DNA of 64,000 bases from assembly GCF_020515695.1 (NCBI RefSeq), contig NZ_JAIWJA010000002.1, positions 558,001 through 622,000 of the forward strand, read 5' to 3'. Below the pieces are notes generated by a model. The model saw nothing but the letters and a program-made list of their open reading frames with translations, was not told the origin of the DNA and searched no databases. Below are positions 1 through 8,891 of this stretch, piece by piece. Both the position numbers and the translations under genes were made by a program. Within the stretch, counting starts at the first letter, position 1, and every line of letters starts with the position of its first letter. Origin of the DNA: Pseudomonas sp. MWU16-30317. GTDB taxonomy: Bacteria; Pseudomonadota; Gammaproteobacteria; Pseudomonadales; Pseudomonadaceae.

Positions 1-35
1 AGGTTGGTGGCCAGGAACAGCAGGATGCGCATCAT
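1..35 (-). CDS. htpX: Protease HtpX, N-terminal start only (partial at window edge)
   Basis: Only the first eleven codons lie in the window, read on the minus strand from an ATG at 35. They give MMRILLFLATN, the typical beginning of the membrane zinc protease HtpX, whose first transmembrane helix starts here. HtpX degrades damaged inner-membrane proteins under heat or envelope stress. The call rests on this short match plus the neighbourhood: in P. aeruginosa htpX lies just after the aminotransferase and msrB genes, as here. The catalytic HEXXH motif is outside the window, so the gene cannot be checked for integrity. Confidence 0.75.
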   Translation of the reverse strand, partial: MMRILLFLATN

Positions 36-73
36 GGTTGTTACGTTCCTCACGGATAAAATAGGTAGCGTGC

Positions 74-98
74 TCGGGTATATAAGGCGGATACCCGA
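74..98. promoter_or_regulatory. Inverted repeat upstream of htpX
   Basis: Two perfect 8-base arms, TCGGGTAT (74-81) and ATACCCGA (91-98), face each other across nine bases, 39 to 63 bases upstream of the htpX start. An AT-rich stretch reading TATATA on the minus strand overlaps the left arm and spacer and could hold the -10 region. The symmetry and position suit a repressor or activator operator, but no known consensus was recognised. Confidence 0.35.
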
Positions 99-207
99 AC
101 GATTCAACCAGCCGACTATTTCAAACTGTGTCCCGGTGAATTTTCTTACACCTTTGGAGGACGTTTCCTACAAGCGTGGCGCCCGCTGCAGGCGCTGTTC
201 CGGGGCC

Positions 208-1419
208 TTACTGGCGATACGACTTGAGGAAATTGCCGATGCGACCGATGGCTTGTTCCAAGTCGTCGACGCGCGGCAGTGTGACCACGCGGAAGTGATC
301 CGGCCATGGCCAGTTGAAGGCCGTACCCTGCACCACCAGCAGTTTTTCCGAGAGCAGCAGGTCGAGTACGAACTTTTCATCATTGAAGATCGGGCACACC
401 TTGGGGTCGATGCGCGGGAAGGCGTACAGCGCCCCCATGGGCTTCACGCAGCTGACACCGGGGATATCGTTGAGCAGCTCCCAGGTACGGTTGCGCTGCT
501 CCAGCAGGCGACCGTTGGGCAGCACCAGATCGTTGATGCTCTGGTAGCCGCCCAGCGCCGTCTGGATGGCGTGCTGGCTGGGTACGTTGGCGCACAGGCG
601 CATGTTGGCCAGGATGTCGATGCCTTCGATGTAGCTCTGGGCGTTGTGCTTGGGGCCGGAGATGGCGATCCAGCCGGAGCGGAAGCCCGCGACGCGGTAA
701 GACTTGGACAGGCCGTTGAAAGTCAGGCAGAGCAGATCCGGGGCCAGCGAGGCGGTGCAGATGTGCACGGCGTCGTCGTAGAGGATCTTGTCGTAGATTT
801 CATCGGAGAACACCACCAGATTGTGCTGGCGGGCGATTTCCAGCATCCCCAGCAGCACCTCTTTGGAGTACACGGCCCCGGTCGGGTTGTTGGGGTTGAT
901 GATGACCATGGCCTTGGTGTTCGGCGTGATCTTGGCCTTGATGTCATCCAGATCGGGCCACCAGTTGGCCTGCTCATCGCACAGGTAGTGCACGGCATTG
1001 CCGCCCGCCAGGCTCACCGAAGCGGTCCACAGCGGGTAGTCCGGCGCCGGGATCAGGACTTCGTCACCGTTGTTGAGCAGCGCCTGCAAGGACATCACGA
1101 TCAGTTCCGAGACGCCGTTGCCCAGGTAGATGTCTTCGATGCCGACACCTTCGACCTGCTTCTGCTGGTAGTACTGCATCACCGCCTTACGCGCGCTGAA
1201 CAGCCCCTTGGAGTCGCTGTAGCCCTGGGAGGTGGGCAGGTTGCGAATCACGTCCTGGAGGATTTCCTCGGGGGCTTCGAAGCCGAACGGCGCCGGGTTG
1301 CCGATGTTCAGCTTGAGGATGCGGTGGCCTTCTTCTTCCAGGCGCTTGGCGTGCTTGAGCACCGGGCCGCGAATGTCGTAGCAGACGTTGGCAAGCTTGT
1401 TCGATTTGCTGAACTGCAT
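208..1419 (-). CDS. alaA: Pyridoxal-phosphate aminotransferase, AlaA type
   Basis: This is a class I/II fold-type I aminotransferase of 403 aa, the usual length for AlaA-type glutamate-pyruvate aminotransferases, which make alanine from pyruvate and glutamate in the cytoplasm. The PLP-binding lysine is seen in NGLSKSYRVAGFRSGW, and the NPNNPTG and FSDEIYD motifs that contact the cofactor are present. The start MQFSKSNKLANVCYDIRGPV at 1419 was chosen over an upstream ATG at 1533 because family homology begins there. It is transcribed away from msrB and towards htpX. The family is certain; the exact substrate is inferred. Confidence 0.85.
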   Translation of the reverse strand: MQFSKSNKLANVCYDIRGPVLKHAKRLEEEGHRILKLNIGNPAPFGFEAPEEILQDVIRNLPTSQGYSDSKGLFSARKAVMQYYQQKQVEGVGIEDIYLGNGVSELIVMSLQALLNNGDEVLIPAPDYPLWTASVSLAGGNAVHYLCDEQANWWPDLDDIKAKITPNTKAMVIINPNNPTGAVYSKEVLLGMLEIARQHNLVVFSDEIYDKILYDDAVHICTASLAPDLLCLTFNGLSKSYRVAGFRSGWIAISGPKHNAQSYIEGIDILANMRLCANVPSQHAIQTALGGYQSINDLVLPNGRLLEQRNRTWELLNDIPGVSCVKPMGALYAFPRIDPKVCPIFNDEKFVLDLLLSEKLLVVQGTAFNWPWPDHFRVVTLPRVDDLEQAIGRIGNFLKSYRQ

Positions 1420-1586
1420 GATGTGATCCCGAAAAGAAAAGACCGCCGCGACGACGCCGAAAAATGAAAATTTGAATGCGTGAAACGCGGGTGACAGACT
1501 GACGTCCAATAGATGCGCAATCATACGTGCCACCCGATCCGTGGAAAAGACACAGATCCGGGTTTTTCGACTGCAGAGGTGTACCT

Positions 1587-1984
1587 GTGAGCAAGATTGA
1601 AAAGACTCTCGAAGAATGGAAAGCCATGCTCGACCCCGAGCAATACAACGTCTGTCGCCTCAGCGCGACCGAGCGTCCATTCACCGGCAAATACAATGAT
1701 GACAAGACCGATGGCGTCTACCACTGCATCTGCTGCGACGCATCGCTGTTCGATTCCAAGACCAAGTTCGACTCAGGCTGCGGCTGGCCGAGCTTCTACG
1801 CGCCGATCGGCAACGAGGCCATGACCGAAATCCGCGACGTCAGCCACGGCATGATCCGCACCGAGGTCAAGTGCTCCACCTGCGACGCGCACCTGGGGCA
1901 TGTATTCCCTGATGGCCCGCCGCCTACCGGCTTGCGCTACTGCATCAACTCGGTGTGCCTGAACCTGGTCCCGCGGGAGGCTTG

Positions 1985-1985
<1 letters not shown>
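1587..1985 (+). CDS. msrB: Peptide-methionine (R)-S-oxide reductase MsrB
   Basis: MsrB reduces methionine-R-sulfoxide in oxidised proteins, using thioredoxin. The protein is 132 aa and starts at a GTG ([15 protein letters not shown]) preceded by AGAGGTG. Two CxxC pairs (CICC and CSTC) form the structural zinc site. The catalytic cysteine lies in RYCINS, where selenoprotein relatives carry Sec. Its stop overlaps the next start by one base (TGATG), so it is translationally coupled to the glutathione peroxidase gene: a small oxidative-repair operon. Confidence 0.93.
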
Positions 1986-2470
<485 letters not shown>

Positions 2471-2482
2471 TCGCCCACGGAT

Positions 2483-4798
2483 TCAGGACGCGTCCGGCAC
2501 CCACTGGTCGATCAGGGTCATCAGTTCTTCGCGCCTGAACGGCTTGGCCAGGTAGTCGCTCATGCCCGCCGCGCGGCAGCGGTCGCGCTCCTCGGGCATG
2601 GCGTTGGCGGTCAGGGCGACGATCGGCAGCCTGGGCCAGCGGCCACTCTGGCGTATTCGCCGACTGGCCTCGTAGCCGTCCATCACCGGCATGTTGCAAT
2701 CCATCAGCACCAGGTCGAAGTGGTGCAGCTCCAGCGCCTCCAGCGCTTCGCCACCGTGCCCGGCGACCATCACCTCACAGCCCAGTTTGCTCAGCATGCC
2801 TTTGGCCACCAGCTGGTTCACCGGGTTGTCCTCCACCAGCAGGATATTGGCTCGGCGTTGCGGCCCGGGCAGACCTGCGCGCGTGCCCGGCTCGCTCACT
2901 TCATCGCCCAGCAAGGTGCGACGCAAGGTTTGATACAAGGCGTTGCGCGCCAGTGGCCGGGCTTGCTGCTGCAGCGGCGACAGCGCAGTGGCTTGCTCGG
3001 TGGGCAGGAAGTTGCCGTAAGCGGTCACCAGCAGGATTTGCGCGCGCAGGACAGGGCGCAGGCTGAACAGATGATCGAGGTTGTCGGTAATCACCAGGTC
3101 GGCGCTGACGTCCTTGAGGCTCTGATCGGGGTCCTGACGGGTGACCTTGACGCCCCACAGCGGCAGCAAGGTGTTCAGCAGCTCGGCCAGTCCGCTTCCG
3201 GCCGCGCTGATGACCAGAACGTTACCCGCAAGCGGCGCAGGCCGTGTTGCCGGGGTGTGGGTCGGCAGGGGCAGCTCGGCGCAGAACTGACTGCCGAAGC
3301 CGGATTCGGAGCTGATAGTGAGGCGCCCGTGCATGGCCTCGCACAAGTTGTTGGTGAGCGCCAGGCCCAGCCCGGTACCGCCGAATTGTCGGGTAATGCC
3401 GGCGCCAGCCTGAGTGAATGGCTGGAATATCTTGATCTGGGCTTCCTGGGGGATGCCGATGCCGGTATCGCGAACTTCCAGGCGCACACCGCTGGCCTGC
3501 GCGGTGAGGCACACGTCGACGCGGCCGAAACGGGTGAACTTCAGGGCGTTGGACAACAGATTGCTGACGATCTGCCGAACCCGCGTAGGGTCGCCCAGCA
3601 CCAGGGCCGGGAAGTCCGGATGGATCAGGCACGTCAGTTCGACGCCAGGGGCGGCATTCTGGGACAACAGGTTGGCGGTGTCCTCTACCAGCGCGCCCAG
3701 GTCGAACGGGATGCGCTCAAGCTCCAGCTGCCCAGCGTCGAACTTGGACAAGTCGAGAATATCGTTGAGCAGCTCCACCAGCACCTTGCCCGAGTCGTGG
3801 GCGATGGACAGTTGCTGGCGCTGCTCCGCGTTCAAGGGGCTGTCCAGCGACAGCGCAATCATGCCCAGCAGGCCGTTGAGCGGGGTACGAATCTCATGGC
3901 TCATGTTGGCCAGGAAGGCCGCCCGCGCCTGGGCCATGTCCAACGCCGTGCGGCGGGCGCGCTCGAGCTCTTCGTTGGATTGGCTCAGGCGCACGTTGCT
4001 GGCCTTGAGTTCGGTAGTGCGCGCCGAAACGATATTTTCGAGCTCGGCGAGGTAGTCGGTGAGGCGCTGTTCGGCGTCGCGGCGCTGTTGGATCTCGGTG
4101 GTCATGCTCACGAACTGCTGATTGGCGACCTTGACCAGCACGCCAATTTCATCATTCTGGTGGCCCGGCGGGCACTCCAGCTTGCTCGGCCTGCCCGCAT
4201 GGGGATTGCTCTCGCTCAAGGCCTGGATGACCTTGACCAGCGGCTTGGTGAGGATGAAGTAGAACAGCACCAACAAGATGGCGGTGAGGATCAGCGTGCG
4301 CACGAAGCCGCTGAGCAGGGTCACCTCGGAGCGCGTCAGGAAGCGGTTGCCGATGGCATTGGTGTCGACCTCGATCGACAGCGTTCCCAGCGGCTGATTC
4401 GGCATGCTGGCCAGAAACAACGGCTCTTCGAAGCGCAGGCCAGCGCCGAACAGATAATCGCTGATCATCCGGTAGTCAGTGGACTGGCGTGGGCGACTGA
4501 CGTCGGCCAGGACATTGTTATCATTGTCGATCAGTCGTGCGTTGATCACTGATTCGGAGCGCAGCAGGCCGCGGGTCAGTTCTTCGGCAAGTTCAGCGTC
4601 TATGGTATAGGCAATGCGCGAGGCGGGATCGTGGCTGACCTCGAGAAACGAGCGCATCTGGCGGTTGATGGCCTGATTGACGCTGGCATAATCGATAGCG
4701 ATTTGTGCAAAGCTGAGCAGTGTCCCCAGAATAAAGCCGACGACAACGGTCAGTCTGGCCTGCTTGTAAGACAAGCGCTGGGTGAACTTAATATCCAT
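2483..4798 (-). CDS. sagS: Hybrid sensor histidine kinase, SagS-like
   Basis: A membrane hybrid kinase of 771 aa. Helices near residues 15-37 and 160-184 flank a periplasmic sensor of about 120 residues. A coiled coil follows, then a HisKA domain with phospho-accepting His near 301 (NMSHEIRTPLNG), an ATPase domain (DTGIGIP, GGTGLGLAL) and a C-terminal receiver with acceptor Asp near 700 (LVLMDCNMPVMDG). Architecture, length and gene order beside gpx, msrB and htpX match P. aeruginosa SagS (PA2824). SagS controls the switch to biofilm growth and feeds into the HptB and BfiSR pathways. ATG 4798 (MDIKFTQ) was chosen; 4819 is an in-frame alternative and neither has a strong RBS. Orthology to SagS is inferred. 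Confidence 0.78.
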   Translation of the reverse strand: MDIKFTQRLSYKQARLTVVVGFILGTLLSFAQIAIDYASVNQAINRQMRSFLEVSHDPASRIAYTIDAELAEELTRGLLRSESVINARLIDNDNNVLADVSRPRQSTDYRMISDYLFGAGLRFEEPLFLASMPNQPLGTLSIEVDTNAIGNRFLTRSEVTLLSGFVRTLILTAILLVLFYFILTKPLVKVIQALSESNPHAGRPSKLECPPGHQNDEIGVLVKVANQQFVSMTTEIQQRRDAEQRLTDYLAELENIVSARTTELKASNVRLSQSNEELERARRTALDMAQARAAFLANMSHEIRTPLNGLLGMIALSLDSPLNAEQRQQLSIAHDSGKVLVELLNDILDLSKFDAGQLELERIPFDLGALVEDTANLLSQNAAPGVELTCLIHPDFPALVLGDPTRVRQIVSNLLSNALKFTRFGRVDVCLTAQASGVRLEVRDTGIGIPQEAQIKIFQPFTQAGAGITRQFGGTGLGLALTNNLCEAMHGRLTISSESGFGSQFCAELPLPTHTPATRPAPLAGNVLVISAAGSGLAELLNTLLPLWGVKVTRQDPDQSLKDVSADLVITDNLDHLFSLRPVLRAQILLVTAYGNFLPTEQATALSPLQQQARPLARNALYQTLRRTLLGDEVSEPGTRAGLPGPQRRANILLVEDNPVNQLVAKGMLSKLGCEVMVAGHGGEALEALELHHFDLVLMDCNMPVMDGYEASRRIRQSGRWPRLPIVALTANAMPEERDRCRAAGMSDYLAKPFRREELMTLIDQWVPDAS

Positions 4799-4939
4799 GG
4801 TGGATGAGCCGATTTCCATTCCGTTGCGTAAGGCGCGCTACGCCGTTACCGAGTTTATATCGGCTTCGGCGACTTTTTAATACCGCTGCGCGCGCGTGCC
4901 AACGGCTTTTTTATATGTTTTTTTTCATGAGGAAAATGT

Positions 4940-5827
4940 GTGGACGCTCGATTGATGGCTTTTCTGGAGCGCGCCGAAGGCGTGTTGGAGCGGTTGGAGC
5001 CACTGCTGCCCGCATTACGTGGGTCGATCGACTGGCAGCAATGCCTGGCGGCCCGTTGGCAGCGCGAGGGGCGCACTGGCTATCTGCTGCCGCTGGACGT
5101 TAGCTTGGACATGCGCTTGTCGGATTTGATCGGTGTCGATCGCCAGCGCGAGCAGTTAACGCGTAATACCGAGCAATTCATCGCCGGTATGCCCGCCAAC
5201 CACGCATTGCTATGGGGCTCGCGCGGCACCGGCAAGTCCTCGTTGGTGCGCGCGCTGCTGGCGGAGCACGCCAAAAGTGGCCTGCGTCTGATCGAGATCG
5301 AGCGCGATCACCTGGCTGACCTCCCTCGGGTGGTCGAGCAGCTTGCAGGGCTGCCTCAGCGTTTCGTGCTGTTCTGTGACGACCTGTCGTTCGAGTCTGG
5401 GGAGGGTGATTACCGAGTGCTCAAGAGCGTGCTCGATGGCTCGCTGGAGCAGGCCCCGGATAACGTCTTGCTGTACGCCACATCCAACCGTCGCCATCTG
5501 GTGCCGGAGAAAGAAAGCGACAACGAAAACTGGAAGCATGTCGATGGCGAACTGCACCCCAGCGAAGCGGTTGAGGACAAGATCGCGCTGTCCGATCGTT
5601 TCGGGCTGTGGCTGTCGTTCTATCCGTTTACCCAGGAACATTACCTCAACGTGGTCGAGCACTGGATCAGCGAGCTGGCACAAAAGGCCGGCCTGCAGTG
5701 GGCGCGCGACGAGCAACTGGATATTCTGGCGGCGCGCTGGGCCACCGGGCGCGGCAACCGCAATGGTCGCTGCGCCTATCAATTCGCCCGCTACTGGGTC
5801 GGCCTGCAATTGCTGGAGCAACGTTGA
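4940..5827 (+). CDS. DUF815-family AAA ATPase
   Basis: A 295-aa P-loop ATPase of the DUF815 family. The Walker A motif is seen in WGSRGTGKSSLVRALL (about residues 93-108), a Walker B-like segment in RFVLFCDDLSFE, and a sensor-like stretch in LLYATSNRRHLVPE. The last third, rich in Trp and Arg, is typical of the family. No role is experimentally established to my knowledge. The GTG start (MDARLMAFLERAEG) is preceded by TGAGGAAA. Its stop overlaps the next ATG by one base, so it is coupled to the GAF-domain reductase, suggesting a shared stress role (inference). Confidence 0.8.
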   Translation: MDARLMAFLERAEGVLERLEPLLPALRGSIDWQQCLAARWQREGRTGYLLPLDVSLDMRLSDLIGVDRQREQLTRNTEQFIAGMPANHALLWGSRGTGKSSLVRALLAEHAKSGLRLIEIERDHLADLPRVVEQLAGLPQRFVLFCDDLSFESGEGDYRVLKSVLDGSLEQAPDNVLLYATSNRRHLVPEKESDNENWKHVDGELHPSEAVEDKIALSDRFGLWLSFYPFTQEHYLNVVEHWISELAQKAGLQWARDEQLDILAARWATGRGNRNGRCAYQFARYWVGLQLLEQR

Positions 5828-6309
5828 TGATCGATTTGAATACGGCAGGGCAGGGGCTCGCCGGTTATGGCTTGCTGAAGGCGCAGTTGGAGGCGTTGTT
5901 CAGCGACGAGCGGGACTTTATCGCCAACGCCGCGCAATTTTCGGCGTTTCTGTACTCCCAGCTAGAGGATTTGAATTGGGCCGGCTTCTATCTGAACAAG
6001 AATGAAGAATTGGTACTCGGGCCGTTTCAGGGGCAGGTGGCTTGTGTGCGTATTGCCTTTGGTCGTGGCGTTTGCGGTGCCGCAGCGGCGACCCGGCAGA
6101 CTCAGCGGGTCGAAGACGTGCATGAGTTTCCTGGGCATATCGCCTGCGACAGCGCTTCCAACAGTGAGTTGGTAGTGCCCTTGGTCAAGGAGGGGCGGCT
6201 GATTGGCGTTCTGGATCTGGACAGCCCGAAACTATCGCGTTTCAGCGCAGAAGATCAGGCGGGTATCGAGGCGCTGGCTGAGGTGTTTCTGCGGTTGACC
6301 GACTGCTAG
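5827..6309 (+). CDS. msrC: Free methionine-R-sulfoxide reductase (GAF domain, MsrC/YebR type)
   Basis: A single GAF domain of 160 aa. Three cysteines at 73, 83 and 107 have the same spacing (10 and 24) as the redox cysteines 84, 94 and 118 of E. coli YebR. They lie in QVACVRIAFGRGVCG and FPGHIACDSASNSE, the fRMsr signature. The enzyme reduces free methionine-R-sulfoxide with thioredoxin. The ATG overlaps the stop of the DUF815 gene. With msrB and gpx 4 kb away, this makes a third methionine/peroxide repair activity in one neighbourhood. Function is inferred from the cysteine pattern. Confidence 0.85.
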   Translation: MIDLNTAGQGLAGYGLLKAQLEALFSDERDFIANAAQFSAFLYSQLEDLNWAGFYLNKNEELVLGPFQGQVACVRIAFGRGVCGAAAATRQTQRVEDVHEFPGHIACDSASNSELVVPLVKEGRLIGVLDLDSPKLSRFSAEDQAGIEALAEVFLRLTDC

Positions 6310-6321
6310 GTTCCGCTCACG

Positions 6322-6344
6322 AAAAAGGGCCCGATGGCGGGCCC
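6322..6344 (-). terminator. Intrinsic terminator of the membrane coiled-coil gene
   Basis: A 7-bp perfect GC stem (6327-6333 with 6338-6344) and a 4-base loop, followed on the minus strand by TTTTT. It sits about 20 bases past the stop at 6365. On the plus strand there is no T run, so it probably serves mainly the minus-strand gene. Confidence 0.8.
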
Positions 6345-6364
6345 TGTCCAGTGCATCCCAATTA

Positions 6365-7138
6365 TCAGTCGTAGATAACCTTCTTCATGCCTTCCTCCTC
6401 GGCCGCATTCAGTTCGTTCAGGCCCGCCGTCAGCTCGCTGGCGTCGTCGGCGTGTATGCGAGTGTTGGTAAGCACCATGTTGTTGGCGCGCTTGAGGAGC
6501 TTGTTCATGTAGTCCAGCTGCTCGCTATAAGCGGTCGGATCGGGTTGCTTCTTCAGATACTGCACGCCGCGCTCGAACGCCAGGCGTGCCTGGCCTGGTT
6601 GGTCGTCTTGAAAGGCCTGTTGCCCCAGGTTGTTGAAGAACTCGATGTGCAGCAGCACCAGCACGTGGCGAATCTGGTTGACCCAGAAACGTGATTCGGT
6701 CTGTTGCAGGTAGCCTTCCTGCGTCGCGCGGATCACCTGATGGTGCAACCCCTCAAGGTGATAATTGACTTCCTTGGCCTGGGCCTCGGTCATGATGGGC
6801 GGCGAGGCATTGGTGATGGTGATGTCCGGGCCCTTGGCGATCTCTGCTTCCAGTTCTTCCAGGCGACCCAGCAGCGCCTCGTTCTTTTTATCGAGCGCCA
6901 GGCTGCGCTGCACGATATTGAGCTCCAGTCGCGTCAGCAGCAGCTTCAAGTCCGCAGACATGAACTGCCCGGGGAACGCTTCACTTATCTGCCCACAGCG
7001 ACGCAGGCGATCGGTGAGCTCGATCTTGAGGCGCACTCGTTCCACCTTGGCGGTTTCCACGGCGTTATTCAGAAAGCCGATGGCAATCAGAATGGCGACC
7101 CCGGCCAGAATCAGCAGGGCGATCATTAATGGCGTCAC
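6365..7138 (-). CDS. Membrane-anchored coiled-coil protein of unknown function
   Basis: Not recognised. The 257-aa product begins with one hydrophobic helix (about residues 4-24, PLMIALLILAGVAILIAIGF). A long charged segment with heptad-like spacing follows (about 27-110), and a mixed-helical C-terminal half contains QARLAFERGVQYLKKQ, which looks TPR-like. The N-terminus has no lipobox or cleavage site, so the protein is probably anchored with its bulk on one side of the inner membrane. It is a stand-alone unit: it converges on the fRMsr gene and has its own terminator. The start ATG is the first in frame, with no strong RBS. Confidence 0.6.
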   Translation of the reverse strand: MTPLMIALLILAGVAILIAIGFLNNAVETAKVERVRLKIELTDRLRRCGQISEAFPGQFMSADLKLLLTRLELNIVQRSLALDKKNEALLGRLEELEAEIAKGPDITITNASPPIMTEAQAKEVNYHLEGLHHQVIRATQEGYLQQTESRFWVNQIRHVLVLLHIEFFNNLGQQAFQDDQPGQARLAFERGVQYLKKQPDPTAYSEQLDYMNKLLKRANNMVLTNTRIHADDASELTAGLNELNAAEEEGMKKVIYD

Positions 7139-7368
7139 CGTTGGTACCTCGTCAGGTGTGTATGGCTTGAGTGTAGTGGCTTGCCGGTGGGCCGAAAAGC
7201 GCTGTCTATGGACGCTTTAATACTTCCTGTGTCGGCTGGTTGTTCCAATGGCTCAATGCCGCTGGCGACCGCTGGTCCGACGTATGAGGACGGTGAGGCA
7301 GGCCTGCCCGTGAATAATGCCTAAAACCGTGGCGAAGTCATTGATTTAAATAAATTTATAACAGGGGG

Positions 7369-7397
7369 TTGACGACCTCCCCAAGCATCCCTAGAAT
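7369..7397 (+). promoter_or_regulatory. Sigma-70 promoter of the tRNA-Glu/tRNA-Gly cluster
   Basis: TTGACG (7369-7374) and TAGAAT (7392-7397) are separated by exactly 17 bases. A GC-rich discriminator (GCGCGCC) follows, as expected for a stringently controlled stable-RNA promoter. The predicted start near 7404 is about 54 bases before the first tRNA. Apart from this promoter, 7139-7457 shows no gene. Confidence 0.85.
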
Positions 7398-7457
7398 GCG
7401 CGCCACTTGCAGCGTAAAGCACACAGCAAAGCGCAGCAGGAAGTGAAGTTGTAGTGT

Positions 7458-7533
7458 GTCCCCTTCGTCTAGTGGCCTAGGACACCGCCCTTTCACGGCG
7501 GTAACAGGGGTTCGAGTCCCCTAGGGGACGCCA
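7458..7533 (+). tRNA. tRNA-Glu (TTC), copy 1
   Basis: A 76-nt cloverleaf with encoded CCA. The acceptor stem pairs GTCCCC with GGGGAC, the anticodon stem is ACCGCC/GGCGGT with loop CTTTCAC giving anticodon TTC, and the T arm is GGGGTTCGAGTCCCC. It is identical to copy 2 at 7716. Confidence 0.97.
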
Positions 7534-7535
7534 TT

Positions 7536-7611
<76 letters not shown>

Positions 7612-7715
7612 TATTTAAACAATCTTGCCCTCGGGCAGGGTTGAGTGAAACCAGAACCAAGTCTTCGGAGGCGGATCTGGGCGCTGCGACACACACCATG
7701 TGTCACAGTTAGCGT

Positions 7716-7791
7716 GTCCCCTTCGTCTAGTGGCCTAGGACACCGCCCTTTCACGGCGGTAACAGGGGTTCGAGTCCCCTAGGGGACGCCA
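7716..7791 (+). tRNA. tRNA-Glu (TTC), copy 2
   Basis: Identical in sequence to the copy at 7458-7533. It begins 258 bases downstream, after a 104-base spacer. The six bases just before the two copies differ by one base. Confidence 0.97.
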
Positions 7792-7794
7792 TTT

Positions 7795-7870
<76 letters not shown>

Positions 7871-7880
7871 TATTTAATGA

Positions 7881-7913
7881 AAACGCCGCTCAGAAATGAG
7901 CGGCGTTTTTGTT
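7881..7913 (+). terminator. Intrinsic terminator of the tRNA cluster
   Basis: A stem AACGCCGCTCA / TGAGCGGCGTT with loop GAAA is followed by a T-rich tract, starting 11 bases after the last tRNA. It ends the tRNA precursor. Confidence 0.9.
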
Positions 7914-8372
7914 TGTGCTTCAGGTAAGGGGCATTGCGCGTAGGGCAACCAGCTTGGCAGTGGTGGTCACGCTGGTGGCTTGGAGTTGCGAGTCCTTTAC
8001 ATACACGGCCAGCCGATTCGGCGTCGAGCACGGTGATGCTCTCGACGAGCGCCTGCCAATACCTGGCTCGAGCCGCAAAGCAGAGGTAGGAGTGATACAC
8101 CACCCCCCGGCCCCCCTAGCGCTTAAGGCGAGATACTTGGTTGGGTTTAAAGGCAGTTGTGTCCAGCGTTTGGCATATGTGGCCTACAAAAAAACCAGTT
8201 GTAGGATTCGCCTGACATACACGACCGCCGTGATCTGGGACCCTTCTCCGCTACCGAAGTTGGCCAGCTGGTACAGCCTGGTTAATTCAAGAGCAGGGCC
8301 ATGTAAGGAAGCGCTGGAGTAAAGGGGCGGTATAGCTGGAAGCGTGCGCGCTGCGTTGCGCAGCGGCACTTT
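7914..8372. other. Non-coding segment without a recognisable gene
   Basis: About 460 bases follow the tRNA terminator with no credible reading frame on either strand. The short open frames lack ribosome sites and resemble nothing known. A weak hairpin (CCTACAA 8183-8189 / TTGTAGG 8199-8205) is present. The 3' end of tRNA-Gly is not repeated here, so there is no direct evidence of an integrated element. The segment may be decayed sequence. Confidence 0.5.
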
Positions 8373-8415
8373 TTGTTAGTCACCCGCAAGGGTCTGGGTT
8401 ATGGGTGACTAACAA
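8373..8415 (-). repeat. Perfect 13-bp inverted repeat after the PA2817-like gene
   Basis: TTGTTAGTCACCC (8373-8385) is exactly complementary to GGGTGACTAACAA (8403-8415), with a 17-base loop. It lies six bases past the stop of the minus-strand gene. On neither strand does a T run follow the stem, so a classic intrinsic terminator is unlikely. A 3' stabilising hairpin or a protein site are alternatives. Confidence 0.6.
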
Positions 8416-8420
8416 GCAGG

Positions 8421-8831
8421 TCAGTGCTTGCTCCCATCCACCGCCATCGCCAACAACTGCTTCTCCTGATTCCAATCAAACGGCTCATCATCCTGCTCCG
8501 CCTCATACCGACGCTCTTCCAGCGCTTGATACAAGGCGATCTCATCATCAGGCATGTAATGCAGGCAATCCCCTGCAAAGAACCAGAGCAAATCCCGCGG
8601 GATCAAGTGGGCAATCTGCGGATAACGCTGAATCACCTGACAGATCAGATCCTGACCCAGATATTGGCTTTCAATCGGATCAATCGGGAGCAGGGCGCGC
8701 AGTTCGTCGTAGCGTTCGAGGAAGAGCGCATGGCTCTCTTCCGGGACCTGATCCGCTTCACCCAGAGCGACCAGAATGGTACGCAGGTGATCCAGAAGCA
8801 CCAGGTGGTGTTCGATGATTTGGGTGGCCAT
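8421..8831 (-). CDS. PA2817-like conserved hypothetical protein
   Basis: A small acidic protein of 136 aa without signal peptide or membrane helix (MATQIIEHHLVLLDHLRTIL...). Its sequence and its position next to the FadE gene suggest the Pseudomonas family called PA2817. No catalytic motif is visible; DLLWFFAGDCLHYMPDDEI is the most distinctive block and is predicted helical. It lies downstream of fadE on the same strand, 60 bases away, and could be cotranscribed. Function is unknown. Confidence 0.65.
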   Translation of the reverse strand: MATQIIEHHLVLLDHLRTILVALGEADQVPEESHALFLERYDELRALLPIDPIESQYLGQDLICQVIQRYPQIAHLIPRDLLWFFAGDCLHYMPDDEIALYQALEERRYEAEQDDEPFDWNQEKQLLAMAVDGSKH

Positions 8832-8891
8832 GGTGGGGTCCTCTTGAGCAAAACGGGCGCGGGAGTATAAGTCTCTGCGCGCCCGCTGTCG

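Noticed and set aside
2720..4552. A 610-codon open frame antisense to the SagS-like kinase
   Set aside because: No recognisable domain; the opposite strand shows all kinase motifs.
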